The notes under the pieces: model-generated
What the model saw: only the letters and a program-made list of their open reading frames with translations
What the model was told of the DNA's origin: nothing
Database searches by the model: none
Shown: positions 51,956 to 58,995 of the stretch, piece after piece
How the letters are laid out: each line of letters begins with the position of its first letter
Numbering within the stretch: the first letter of the stretch is position 1
Program-made: the position numbers and the translations under genes
Source of the DNA: Candidatus Liberimonas magnetica
GTDB lineage: Bacteria > Elusimicrobiota > Endomicrobiia > Endomicrobiales > JAFGIL01
Direction: 5' to 3'
DNA: 64,000 nucleotides
Assembly: GCA_020523885.1 (NCBI GenBank)
Contig: JAJAPY010000009.1
Span: 1 to 64,000, forward strand

Positions 51956-53506
51956 CTAAGCAAAAACGAACATTAAAACCGATAAAACCAGGAACAAAAC
52001 TCCTGTTAAAAGCTTAACTGCCCTTACTTGTTTTCTGCCCAAAGCCTGCATTCTGCCTGATCTTGAACTGATCAGCACCCCTACGAATATGAATACAAGA
52101 GGCAGAATGAAAACAAATGAATAGATGGTAAGATAAAATACAGCTTTTCCTATCATCTCCGGTACGCTTACCATATACATTATCGTAGGCAGATAGATCT
52201 GCCCAGTGCAGAAAAACTCCATGAAGGAGACCACTATGCCAAGAATAAAACCGAATGGTATCAAGTATCGCACATCAGCGTATTTATGTATAAAATCGTG
52301 CATCTTTACCTTCATCCACATAGGAAGCTGAAGCGTGACATTAGCCTCTTTCCCAAGCTCAGCCCCTTTAAGCGAAAAGTAATCCTTAAAGCTTAAGAAT
52401 GACAATACCAAAGTGCCGCAGCCCATGATAATATACAATATTTTAGCAACGTATTTTATGGCGTTAAGGGCGACAAAGACCTTTGCAAGGCCTACCCCTA
52501 TCAAAAAGTAAACAATAAAAATCCCTAAGATATACATCATCCCGGTCCAGAAGACTTCATAGAAAGCTTTCTTTTGTATCAGGCTTAAGTATGCCACAAG
52601 AAATATTATTCCTGCAAAGGCACACGGGTTTATCCCGTCTATAAGGGCGGCGGCTACTATCGGGAAGACCTTCAAGGATTTCATCCTTTCAGTTGTTTCC
52701 TGTTTTACTATTTTATCATCCGGCGTGAACAAATCCTGCTTTGCTTGTGCCGGATTATTTTTTAATGCCGACACATACTTTTCAAACCCGCCTTCTATCT
52801 TTTCCTGCCCGCCGAATATCTCGCCCCCGACGACTATCGCAGGAAGCTTATTTCCTTTACTGTTTAGTCTGTTTTCCACAAGAACGAACCTTTCATAATT
52901 TTCTTTAACATTAAGCAGGTAGTTTTTTATATCAAACTTTAGATTATATTTTTGCGCGAGTTCCGGCAGTATCTTTCCTTTTAGTTTTTTGCAGTATGAA
53001 CAACCAGGAGTGGCGTACAGCTCTATTTCGATTACTGAGTTCTGGACCATGAGTATCGAGTCTTGGGTCGTGAGTCCTGAGTCTTGAGTCTTGGGTCCTG
53101 TTCCCTGGTCACCGGTAACTGGTAACTGTTCACTGTTAGCTACCACTTCGCCTTCAATAAGCCATGTTATGGAAGCATTGTCAGGGTCGTTACTATCAAT
53201 GAAAATATATTCACTTTTTTTGCCCGGAGAAAGCTCTTTTGGGTCTAAGGATATCTTGAAATCACATTTTTGGTTTTGTTTTATTACGGCTTTTGCCGGG
53301 GTTATTGAGATGCACGGGCATGAACTTCTGGCTGATACTTCTAAATTTCCAGTTCCTATGTTGCGTACCGAGAGAGTTTCATTGATCACAGTCCCCTTAA
53401 TTATCTTTCCAGTATCCCAATAAGCTTTTGACAATGAAACTTTAGGCTGGGCGAATAAGCAAGACGGTAATAAAACAAGCAAATAGAATATTTTTAAACA
53501 TTTCAT
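51956..53506 (-). CDS. DUF1573 - glutaredoxin-like - CcdA/DsbD-type fusion
   Basis: A signal peptide (1-19) precedes a DUF1573 domain (about 22-130; TGKIIKGTVINETLSVRNIG, ARSSCPCISI). A Ser/Thr/Gln linker made of repetitive DNA (about 132-152) follows, then a thioredoxin/glutaredoxin domain with CSYC (about 165) and a CcdA-like membrane part with six helices (about 280-516; DGINPCAFAGIIFLVAYL and FFCTGQIYLPT supply the Cys pair). It should move reducing power across the membrane to periplasmic disulphides. The domain order is unusual. It is driven by dyad promoter 5 (53568-53612). Confidence 0.85.
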   Translation of the reverse strand: MKCLKIFYLLVLLPSCLFAQPKVSLSKAYWDTGKIIKGTVINETLSVRNIGTGNLEVSARSSCPCISITPAKAVIKQNQKCDFKISLDPKELSPGKKSEYIFIDSNDPDNASITWLIEGEVVANSEQLPVTGDQGTGPKTQDSGLTTQDSILMVQNSVIEIELYATPGCSYCKKLKGKILPELAQKYNLKFDIKNYLLNVKENYERFVLVENRLNSKGNKLPAIVVGGEIFGGQEKIEGGFEKYVSALKNNPAQAKQDLFTPDDKIVKQETTERMKSLKVFPIVAAALIDGINPCAFAGIIFLVAYLSLIQKKAFYEVFWTGMMYILGIFIVYFLIGVGLAKVFVALNAIKYVAKILYIIMGCGTLVLSFLSFKDYFSLKGAELGKEANVTLQLPMWMKVKMHDFIHKYADVRYLIPFGFILGIVVSFMEFFCTGQIYLPTIMYMVSVPEMIGKAVFYLTIYSFVFILPLVFIFVGVLISSRSGRMQALGRKQVRAVKLLTGVLFLVLSVLMFVFA

Positions 53507-53567
53507 TTGTATACTCTCCTATTTTAAAAAAACAAGCGGCAGAAATCTTTTGCCCGCTATATTTCAT

Positions 53568-53612
53568 ATTATAGGGAATTTCAAGAAAAGGCTCAATTGT
53601 ACCTTGGTATAA
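53568..53612 (-). promoter_or_regulatory. Dyad-type promoter 5 (DUF1573-CcdA fusion)
   Basis: Dyad TTATACC-AA-GGTACAA (53612-53597), -35 TTGAGC (53596-53591), 17 bp, -10 TATAAT (53573-53568). The predicted start is near 53561, 55 nt before the gene. Confidence 0.8.
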
Positions 53613-53749
53613 CATATATTATGCCCAAATATGGCATTTCGTAAAATGTGATACAATTAAAATAGTTTTTTGTATATTAAACTTTTATAAATATTAGGCA
53701 CAAATCAGGATTGGGAGTATTAGAAATGTGTTAAAAAAAATATTAAAGA

Positions 53750-54031
53750 TTAACGGAATTCTACTACTAACTGTTTATGAAACATAGAAGCTATTTTTTC
53801 TAACGTTCCTATGGTTACGTTATTATCATGCCGCTCTATTTTTGAAACAGTCTGCTGTGTAATTTTAAGTTTTTTTGCCATCTGTCTCTGGGTTAAGCGA
53901 TACCTTTTCCTTAATCCTTCAATCTGAACGGCAATTAAAGCCCTTGTATGTGCTTTATCAAAGGCTTTCTTGAATTCTGGATTCTTTAATGCTTCTTTTT
54001 TAATTTCGTCAAATGACACTGATGTTTTCAT
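53750..54031 (-). CDS. XRE-family antitoxin (HigA-like)
   Basis: This 93-aa helix-turn-helix protein (about 35-90; RYRLTQRQMAKKLKITQQTV then SKIERHDNNVTIGTLEKIA) lies second after the toxin gene, with an ATGA overlap at 54028-54031. That order (toxin first) and the Gp49-type partner identify a HigBA-type toxin-antitoxin pair. It should neutralise the toxin and repress its own promoter. It has no acidic extension. It lies just inside the att-like boundary at 54631. Confidence 0.85.
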   Translation of the reverse strand: MKTSVSFDEIKKEALKNPEFKKAFDKAHTRALIAVQIEGLRKRYRLTQRQMAKKLKITQQTVSKIERHDNNVTIGTLEKIASMFHKQLVVEFR

Positions 54032-54381
54032 GGTAAAATCCTCCCTTCTAGTTTATAAAAATTCTGCATATGATTTTTAGCTGTCTGTATCTCTTCCTCA
54101 GGCACATGGTTTGTTTTCTTAAAGAATCCATGCGTAATGATTATCTCTCTGCCGGAATAAAAGTAAAGTAATCTTATTTCCAGTCTCCCGAATGAAGCAC
54201 GAAGCTCATAAATCTTGTCTTTCAGCTTATCAGCATAAGGCCGCCTTAACATCGTTCCTTGCTGTTGTAATAGCTCCATTCGCTTGTATAGTTTAGCTCT
54301 TACTTCTTGCGTTAATCCTTCCAAAAAATCCATAACAGGTATATTGCCGCGCTCGTTTCGGTAGAATCTAATCTTATACAT
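54028..54381 (-). CDS. RelE/HigB (Gp49-type) toxin
   Basis: This 117-aa RelE-superfamily protein has IRFYRNERGNIPVMDFLEGL, MELLQQQGTMLRRPYADKLK, IYELRASFGRLEIRLLYFYSG and ITHGFFKKTNHVP, typical of the phage-derived Gp49-like HigB group, which cleave mRNA on ribosomes. AGGAGC lies 5 nt before the ATG. The pair probably stabilises the element next to whose att core it lies. Confidence 0.85.
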   Translation of the reverse strand: MYKIRFYRNERGNIPVMDFLEGLTQEVRAKLYKRMELLQQQGTMLRRPYADKLKDKIYELRASFGRLEIRLLYFYSGREIIITHGFFKKTNHVPEEEIQTAKNHMQNFYKLEGRILP

Positions 54382-54533
54382 ATAGCTCCTTTTGTAATAA
54401 TATTATACAGCTTATAGGTTGTATTGTCAATAGCCCCCAAAAAAATATTTTTTAGGATATCTCTTGATTGTACTAACTTAAAATTATCCATTTGAAAAAA
54501 TAGAGAAGTGTTATTAATGATGCAAAGAGAAGG

Positions 54534-54646
54534 CACAAATTAGGCACAAATGAGGTTTTTGACTTGATTTGCGTGGTTAAAAAGTGATTGAAATTACAGT
54601 GAAATATAGATATGGGTTAAAGTTTTAGCTAAAGGTTTTGCAGACC
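54534..54646. other. Putative attachment region, right (arm repeats plus tRNA core)
   Basis: GGCACAAATTAGGCACAAAT and TGATTGAAATTACAG resemble the region upstream of the recombinase remnant at 2820-2936, but no recombinase gene is attached here. The core AAAGGTTTTGCAGACC (54631-54646) is the anticodon stem-loop of the adjoining tRNA-Cys half. Confidence 0.5.
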
Positions 54647-54674
54647 TCTCCCTTAGCCACTTGGGTACCGCACC
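54631..54674 (-). pseudogene. tRNA-Cys(GCA), 5' half only
   Basis: On the minus strand from 54674 it gives acceptor GGTGCGG, TA, D-arm CCC...GGG, A26, and anticodon stem GAGGT/ACCTT around loop CTGCAAA with anticodon GCA. After position 43 the variable loop, T arm and 3' acceptor are missing, and the sequence becomes the att-like region. Its promoter (54687-54715) is intact. The gene was split in the anticodon stem-loop, as integrases do. Confidence 0.8.
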
Positions 54675-54830
54675 ATAATTCACGAAAGTATATATAAAAA
54701 GCAAAAAAAAGTCAATTTTTAGACGGAAATAAATATTTTAATGTTTGGACAATTGGGGACAAGAGAGGACAAGAAAAGACAGGAAAGGAACATGGTATAG
54801 TAACCGTTTGGTAACCGTTTTTATGATAAA
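54665..54830. repeat. Direct repeat A, right copy
   Basis: It matches 1-165 in the same orientation: tRNA-Cys start, TTGACT-17-TATACT promoter and upstream region. It diverges gradually beyond about 54715. Confidence 0.9.
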
Positions 54831-54880
54831 ATTCGATGCAAAAAAATGCGCTTTTATTTTCTGAAAAAAAGTATTCAAAA

Positions 54881-54919
54881 AACAAAAAAACCACGCGCAC
54901 ATGCGGTGGTTTTTTTTGT
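54881..54919. terminator. Bidirectional-type terminator
   Basis: CCACGCG-CACA-TGCGGTGG forms a stem with one mismatch, flanked by A7 on the left and T8 on the right, so it can end transcripts on either strand. On the minus strand it would stop the SGNH gene transcript. Confidence 0.65.
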
Positions 54920-54929
54920 CAAAATATAG

Positions 54930-55073
54930 CACTACTTCGTTAAGTCGAACGTTCCACGACAGTCTTTTTTCTTCGGTGTCTTTGCGAGGAGCGAAGCGAC
55001 GTGGCAATCTCCAAAACGCCGAGATTGCTTCGCCTCCGGCTCGCAATGACAAACCTCACTTAACGAAGTAGTG
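54930..55073. mobile_element. MITE-like element, copy 1 (16-bp terminal inverted repeats)
   Basis: CACTACTTCGTTAAGT at the left and ACTTAACGAAGTAGTG at the right are perfect inverse ends of a 144-bp element. Its centre contains GAGGAGCGAAGCGACGTGG and GAGATTGCTTCGCCTCCGG, a dispersed repeat type seen in many bacteria. ATAG flanks both sides (54926-54929, 55074-55077) as a possible target duplication. An inverted copy lies at 63270-63410. Confidence 0.8.
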
Positions 55074-55102
55074 ATAGAAATTGACGCAATCTCCTCAAAT
55101 AA

Positions 55103-56221
55103 TCATCCTTTTGAACACAATAAGTCACATAAGTCATGCTTGGCACCGATTTGGCACCGATCTATCATGTATCTTACAATTGTTTCCGCAATAAAGGCAT
55201 GACCATCCTTATTAGGATGTGCGTCATCTTGGCTTAGCCAGAAGGCACTTATATCTTCCCATCCATTCTTTTCCATTATTTCCTGGTAAACAGGATAACT
55301 GTCAATAACATAGTAACCATAATCACTAAGCTTTTTTACTATGGGTTGGTGAAAAAGAGTATAAAGAGGGTCATCCATGAAATTTGAGTAGCGCTTTATC
55401 CATGGATTGAACACAAAAGCTATTACAGGTATATTGTGTAATTTTGCATTTTCAGCTAAGGCCTTTAGTTCATTTAATTGTGTATCATAAGTTTTTCCTG
55501 AGTAATAATAATACGAGTATGCTTTGTCAGGGTTTGTGGGATCAGACTCCATAAAAGTCGTCATTTTTTTCACTTGGTGAAGACGCCATTTTTGAATAAG
55601 TAATTTCAGTATCATGGAGCCTAAAATATTGTTCCCATATTCAGGTGAGATATAATTTGGAGGTTTTGTGTCTATTGGTTCGGGATCGTTGTGGTCGTAA
55701 TGCAGTATAACAAGGTCCGGCCCCCAAGGTAGAACAAACTTTTCAAAAGCGGCTCTATTGTGTTGGCAGTTATATCCAGGCACACTGAAATTGCCGAGTT
55801 CAATTTTTTTATTATAATGTTTTTCAAGCATTATTCTTAAAAGTTCCGCATATGTCTGGTTATATTCAACACCCCATCCAAAAGGTGATGAATCACCTAA
55901 GACAGCGATACGAAAATCTGGGTTCTTTATTTTAATATTATTGGAAGAAATGCGCCGTCTCCCATGTTTGGATGTAGCAATACGCACTCCCTTCCATTCT
56001 ATATTGATGCCAGGTTTAAGCTTATACACCATTTTAGGATAAGGGCTCGGCTTAGTGAATTCTGCTATCAATGTTTTGTCATCTGTTTTTTGTTGAGAAA
56101 TTGAAGGGAATTTATTTAAAAAAAATAATCTAAATATAATTTCAGCTGCCAAACATGAAAATATCAATGATAAAATACATAGGGAAATGGATTTTAACAA
56201 TCTGTATTTGTATATATTCAT
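55103..56221 (-). CDS. Membrane-anchored SGNH/GDSL hydrolase
   Basis: This 372-aa protein has an N-terminal signal anchor (about 10-33). The catalytic Ser block IAVLGDSSPFGWGVEYNQTY (near 113), a GNFSVPGYN block, ILHYDHNDPEP and the Asp-x-x-His block DDAHPNKDGH (near 340) are all present. Such enzymes add or remove acyl groups on glycans or lipids. The last 20 residues (CQIGAKHDLCDLLCSKG) are encoded by a dispersed repeat also found at 63238-63268, so the natural C-terminus was replaced. Upstream lies the group II intron. The ribosome site is weak (GAGGTGA, 12 nt). Confidence 0.75.
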   Translation of the reverse strand: MNIYKYRLLKSISLCILSLIFSCLAAEIIFRLFFLNKFPSISQQKTDDKTLIAEFTKPSPYPKMVYKLKPGINIEWKGVRIATSKHGRRRISSNNIKIKNPDFRIAVLGDSSPFGWGVEYNQTYAELLRIMLEKHYNKKIELGNFSVPGYNCQHNRAAFEKFVLPWGPDLVILHYDHNDPEPIDTKPPNYISPEYGNNILGSMILKLLIQKWRLHQVKKMTTFMESDPTNPDKAYSYYYYSGKTYDTQLNELKALAENAKLHNIPVIAFVFNPWIKRYSNFMDDPLYTLFHQPIVKKLSDYGYYVIDSYPVYQEIMEKNGWEDISAFWLSQDDAHPNKDGHAFIAETIVRYMIDRCQIGAKHDLCDLLCSKG

Positions 56222-56399
56222 AATCCGGTATCACCTCTAACTTCACTAACTATTTTGCATCTTAATGTATCTATTGACTTGTTCTTCAGCCACGTCCAAA
56301 CCCGCATCGGACGCGGCAATCATTGTTTCTTTCCCTTTTAAGTGTAGGGTCAAGAGTTGGCGCAGTAGTTTAGGTTATGCCTATCTATTTCTGTCCCTT

Positions 56400-57110
56400 T
56401 CGTCTGACAGTGCCTCATTAGCGTAACCATGCCCCGTTTCCAACTCCTGCCACATCAAACCGTACGTGAGGTTCTCCCTCATACGGCTTTCCGACAACAT
56501 TCTTCTGTTGCATTCAAAGTGCCTGTTTCTCGGCTCTTCTTGGCTGACAGATATAACGTGAGCTGGAGTTCTCGTGATTTTTTTTCTGGTGTTGTTGGCC
56601 TGTTAGGGCATGCACCGTCACTTACCTCCGTTACATGTCTTGTTGAAGCAGAGACCCTTCCCTATGAAAAGTTATGTTGTCTTTTCAATCATCGGTACTA
56701 TGACCTCATCCGACTTCTTGACAGGCTTCGTTCAGAGTTTCGCTTTCGCTTATATCCTTACTTCCGCCTACTTCTTGCGACCTGTCAAGCTCTCCCTTGT
56801 TTCATAAAATACTTTCCCAGCATTCCGCTCCCCATATGCCGAAGAGTTCTTCAGGGCTGCTTCTCCAGATTCTTCACCCCTTATTTCGCCTTCGCTACAT
56901 TAGAACAGCTCGGCTCTCTTTCTTAAAGCTAACGACACTGCAGGATTCCCTTTAATGGTACGGACTGCTGTTTTGCATCTCATCCTCTGAGATTTCATCC
57001 GCTTTGACGCATCCAGTCACCCAGTGCATCAGGATTTAGCTATCTGGCTCTCTGGCGATTACCAGTATCGGACTTCCACCGATGAGTATTCTATGCCTTG
57101 CAAGGCACAC
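56400..57110 (-). mobile_element. Group II intron lacking its reverse transcriptase ORF
   Basis: On the minus strand the 5' end is GTGTG at 57110, the GUGYG consensus. Internally, GTCGGATGAGGTCATAGTACC (56692-56712), normally just before the intron ORF, is followed within 200 nt by a domain V hairpin at 56457-56490 with the AGC triad (AGCCGTATGAGG/CCTCACGTACGG). No reverse transcriptase can be encoded in that space, so the intron is ORF-less or deleted. The 3' boundary is uncertain (about 56400). Apparent plus-strand reading frames here are antisense to intron RNA. Flanks 56222-56399 and 57111-57210 show no gene. Confidence 0.7.
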
Positions 57111-57210
57111 CAATATGTATCTTATGTCCGGAAACCGGCATGAAATTCTTTGTGTCTGGCGGCTAAAGAATATTCATCCAAGGATTACGGTGCTTGGCTT
57201 ATCTAACCGG

Positions 57211-58029
57211 CTACTTCAACAGCTTAACATGTTTTGACAGGCCTAAATAATTTTTTTTTGTGGAAACTCGCTTGCCTGTTTCTTTTTCGTGATATTCTCT
57301 TGCCTTGCCGGCCACAGTGCCGCCTCTTTTTGCAACATCTTTGTTTTGCTCGAAACCTATCGCATCTTCGGTCTGGGCAATATCTGTTGTGGAAGCTTCG
57401 CCTAGCATTGTAAATATCAACTCAAGGTCTGTCATGTGGTCGCGCAGGTTTTCTCGTTTCAGGTGTTTGAATTTCACATACTGGCTTGGAGTCATGCCGA
57501 AAGTTGCTTTCGATATTTCCGCGGTAAGTATTGAGTATTCTCTTTCTTCCTTTACGTTCCGGTTTTTCCATTCATCCGTGAGTTTGTCACGGACGGCAAT
57601 ACCGCGCATTCGTTTTTCTATCCAATCATCAGGATAACCCTTGAGTTTATAAAGCATTCTGGTTCTTTTAGTGGCAAGCTCCGGGTTCTCTATTTCCTGT
57701 ACCCGTTCATAGCCCACTTTCGCCAGCCAGCGTTTGAAAGGTTCAGCTTTGGGTGATGGGATTGACTGGATTATCCTGAAAATGCCTTCTGTATTGGCAC
57801 AGTTCATTTTCTGCCTGCCTCCCCCTGTCTGGATTTCAAGGGTATGGACAATTTGTCCATACCCTTTGGAAAGCTCTTCATCTCTAAGACGCATTTTGTT
57901 TATATAGTCTTTAGGGTTGTGAGTATTGGTCAACGCTAAAACTACATCTTCAACAACAAACCACCACTCATTATTGTGAATTGTTTTTCTGATGTTTTTG
58001 TTTTTGAACACGGCTATTTTTGTTTCCAT
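57211..58029 (-). CDS. Bro-N domain (phage antirepressor-like) protein
   Basis: This 272-aa protein has an N-terminal Bro-N DNA-binding domain (about 5-110; NEWWFVVEDVVLALTNTHNP, RLRDEELSKGYGQIV, NTEGIFRIIQSIPSPKAEPF), a central helical part and a basic C-terminus (KETGKRVSTKKNYLGLSKH). Bro/antirepressor proteins regulate prophage and mobile-element genes. GGAGG lies 4 nt before the ATG. A fragment of the same gene lies at 334-495, in the same order relative to the 125-aa gene and recombinase remnant. Confidence 0.85.
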   Translation of the reverse strand: METKIAVFKNKNIRKTIHNNEWWFVVEDVVLALTNTHNPKDYINKMRLRDEELSKGYGQIVHTLEIQTGGGRQKMNCANTEGIFRIIQSIPSPKAEPFKRWLAKVGYERVQEIENPELATKRTRMLYKLKGYPDDWIEKRMRGIAVRDKLTDEWKNRNVKEEREYSILTAEISKATFGMTPSQYVKFKHLKRENLRDHMTDLELIFTMLGEASTTDIAQTEDAIGFEQNKDVAKRGGTVAGKAREYHEKETGKRVSTKKNYLGLSKHVKLLK

Positions 58030-58179
58030 TTCATCCTCCCAAAGAATTTTGAGATTTTGGCGGCTTCTCTAACCTTACTTACTCTTTTGTGATTAAATAT
58101 ATCGTAAGACTTATTCTTCGAATCGCGACAATATATAGAGTTTAGTCAAGCCTGACCTGGCACAGTTCTAGTTCTCTTA

Positions 58180-58720
58180 TTTATATTTCTTACTAGATTT
58201 TCTTTAGAACATATTTCTCCTGCAATAAAGAGAGATATTCGTTTTCCATTAAGATCATAATAAAATATTCTTTTGAATCAACATCAATTCCTCTCACAAA
58301 TATTTCTACCATATCTCTAATTACTTTTTTGTTATAGAGCAAAAGAAATAAATTCATCTTATTTCTTAGAATTATCCGGAAAAACAATCCCGTTTTTGAA
58401 TTAATGAGTTTTAAAACTTCATTAAACTTTTTATCTGATTTAATTCTTCTTAAACCGTCATTAGCTTTTAACATGGTAACCGATGTAAGCTTCCCATGCT
58501 CATCAGCCCACAATAGAATATCTTTTATGTCTTTTACTTTTTCATTTTTTAATATATAGAAATCGTCCATTTTCTCATCCTTTATTAATGTATTTTACTA
58601 TATTTGGGTGTAATTTAGCTAACTAATTCATCTCGTTATTTGCGCCTTTTGGCATTGGTATCGTTTGTTGACATCAACAAAACGATGATTTACCGGTTCT
58701 CCAGCATTCTCGTATGCATC
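58180..58720. repeat. Segmental duplication B, right copy
   Basis: It matches 1745-2280 over about 540 bp in the same orientation. The palindrome TTTGTTGA-CA-TCAACAAA is at 58664-58681. The right end runs into the recombinase stub. Confidence 0.9.
58193..58570 (-). CDS. Hypothetical protein, 125 aa, copy 2 of 2
   Basis: It is nearly identical to the product of 1757-2134; changes such as Q8K, S20L and S41G-type substitutions are scattered. AAAGGATG lies 5 nt before the ATG. It has no signal peptide and is mostly helical. It is the better-placed copy, next to intact Bro-N. Function is unknown; conservation of both frames suggests it is expressed. Confidence 0.6.
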   Translation of the reverse strand: MDDFYILKNEKVKDIKDILLWADEHGKLTSVTMLKANDGLRRIKSDKKFNEVLKLINSKTGLFFRIILRNKMNLFLLLYNKKVIRDMVEIFVRGIDVDSKEYFIMILMENEYLSLLQEKYVLKKI

Positions 58721-58830
58721 TATATATCATAATCAATATCTGGTGTGGAATCATGTAAAAATTCTTTACTTAGATGTATATATATCATTGTGGTTTTTGT
58801 TGATGAATGCCCCATTATTTCTGTATCCAG
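58720..58830 (-). pseudogene. Tyrosine recombinase C-terminal stub
   Basis: The minus-strand frame ending at 58720 reads LDTEIMGHSSTKTTMIYIH, then LSKEFLHDSTPDIDYDI. The G-H-S-S-T-K-T-T ... Y block, with the nucleophilic Tyr, is shared with the larger remnant at 2372-2854. Upstream codons (YYLICLSC) no longer match an integrase, so only about 36 residues of the family survive. The intervening 58831-58995 shows no gene; it contains GAAGCCAGGCACAGATTTC (58959-58977), repeated at 62790-62808. Confidence 0.7.
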
Positions 58831-58995
58831 GCAGGACAAACAGATGAGATAGTATATACTATAGTCGATTTGTTATGTGGCGCGCCACAGAAGATTTAGA
58901 GACAATGAAATGTGAACGGGTGAGGGTTTAAAGCCATAAAGAAGTTAGTATACTTAGCGAAGCCAGGCACAGATTTCTTTGCGCTATATGCTTGC

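Noticed and set aside
54926-55077. ATAG as a target-site duplication of the MITE-like element
   Set aside because: The right-hand ATAG is also next to copy 2 at 63411-63414, so it may belong to the element; the evidence is ambiguous.
56429-56926. Plus-strand 165-codon open frame
   Set aside because: It runs antisense through the group II intron, including domain V. It has no family resemblance and no ribosome site that matters.
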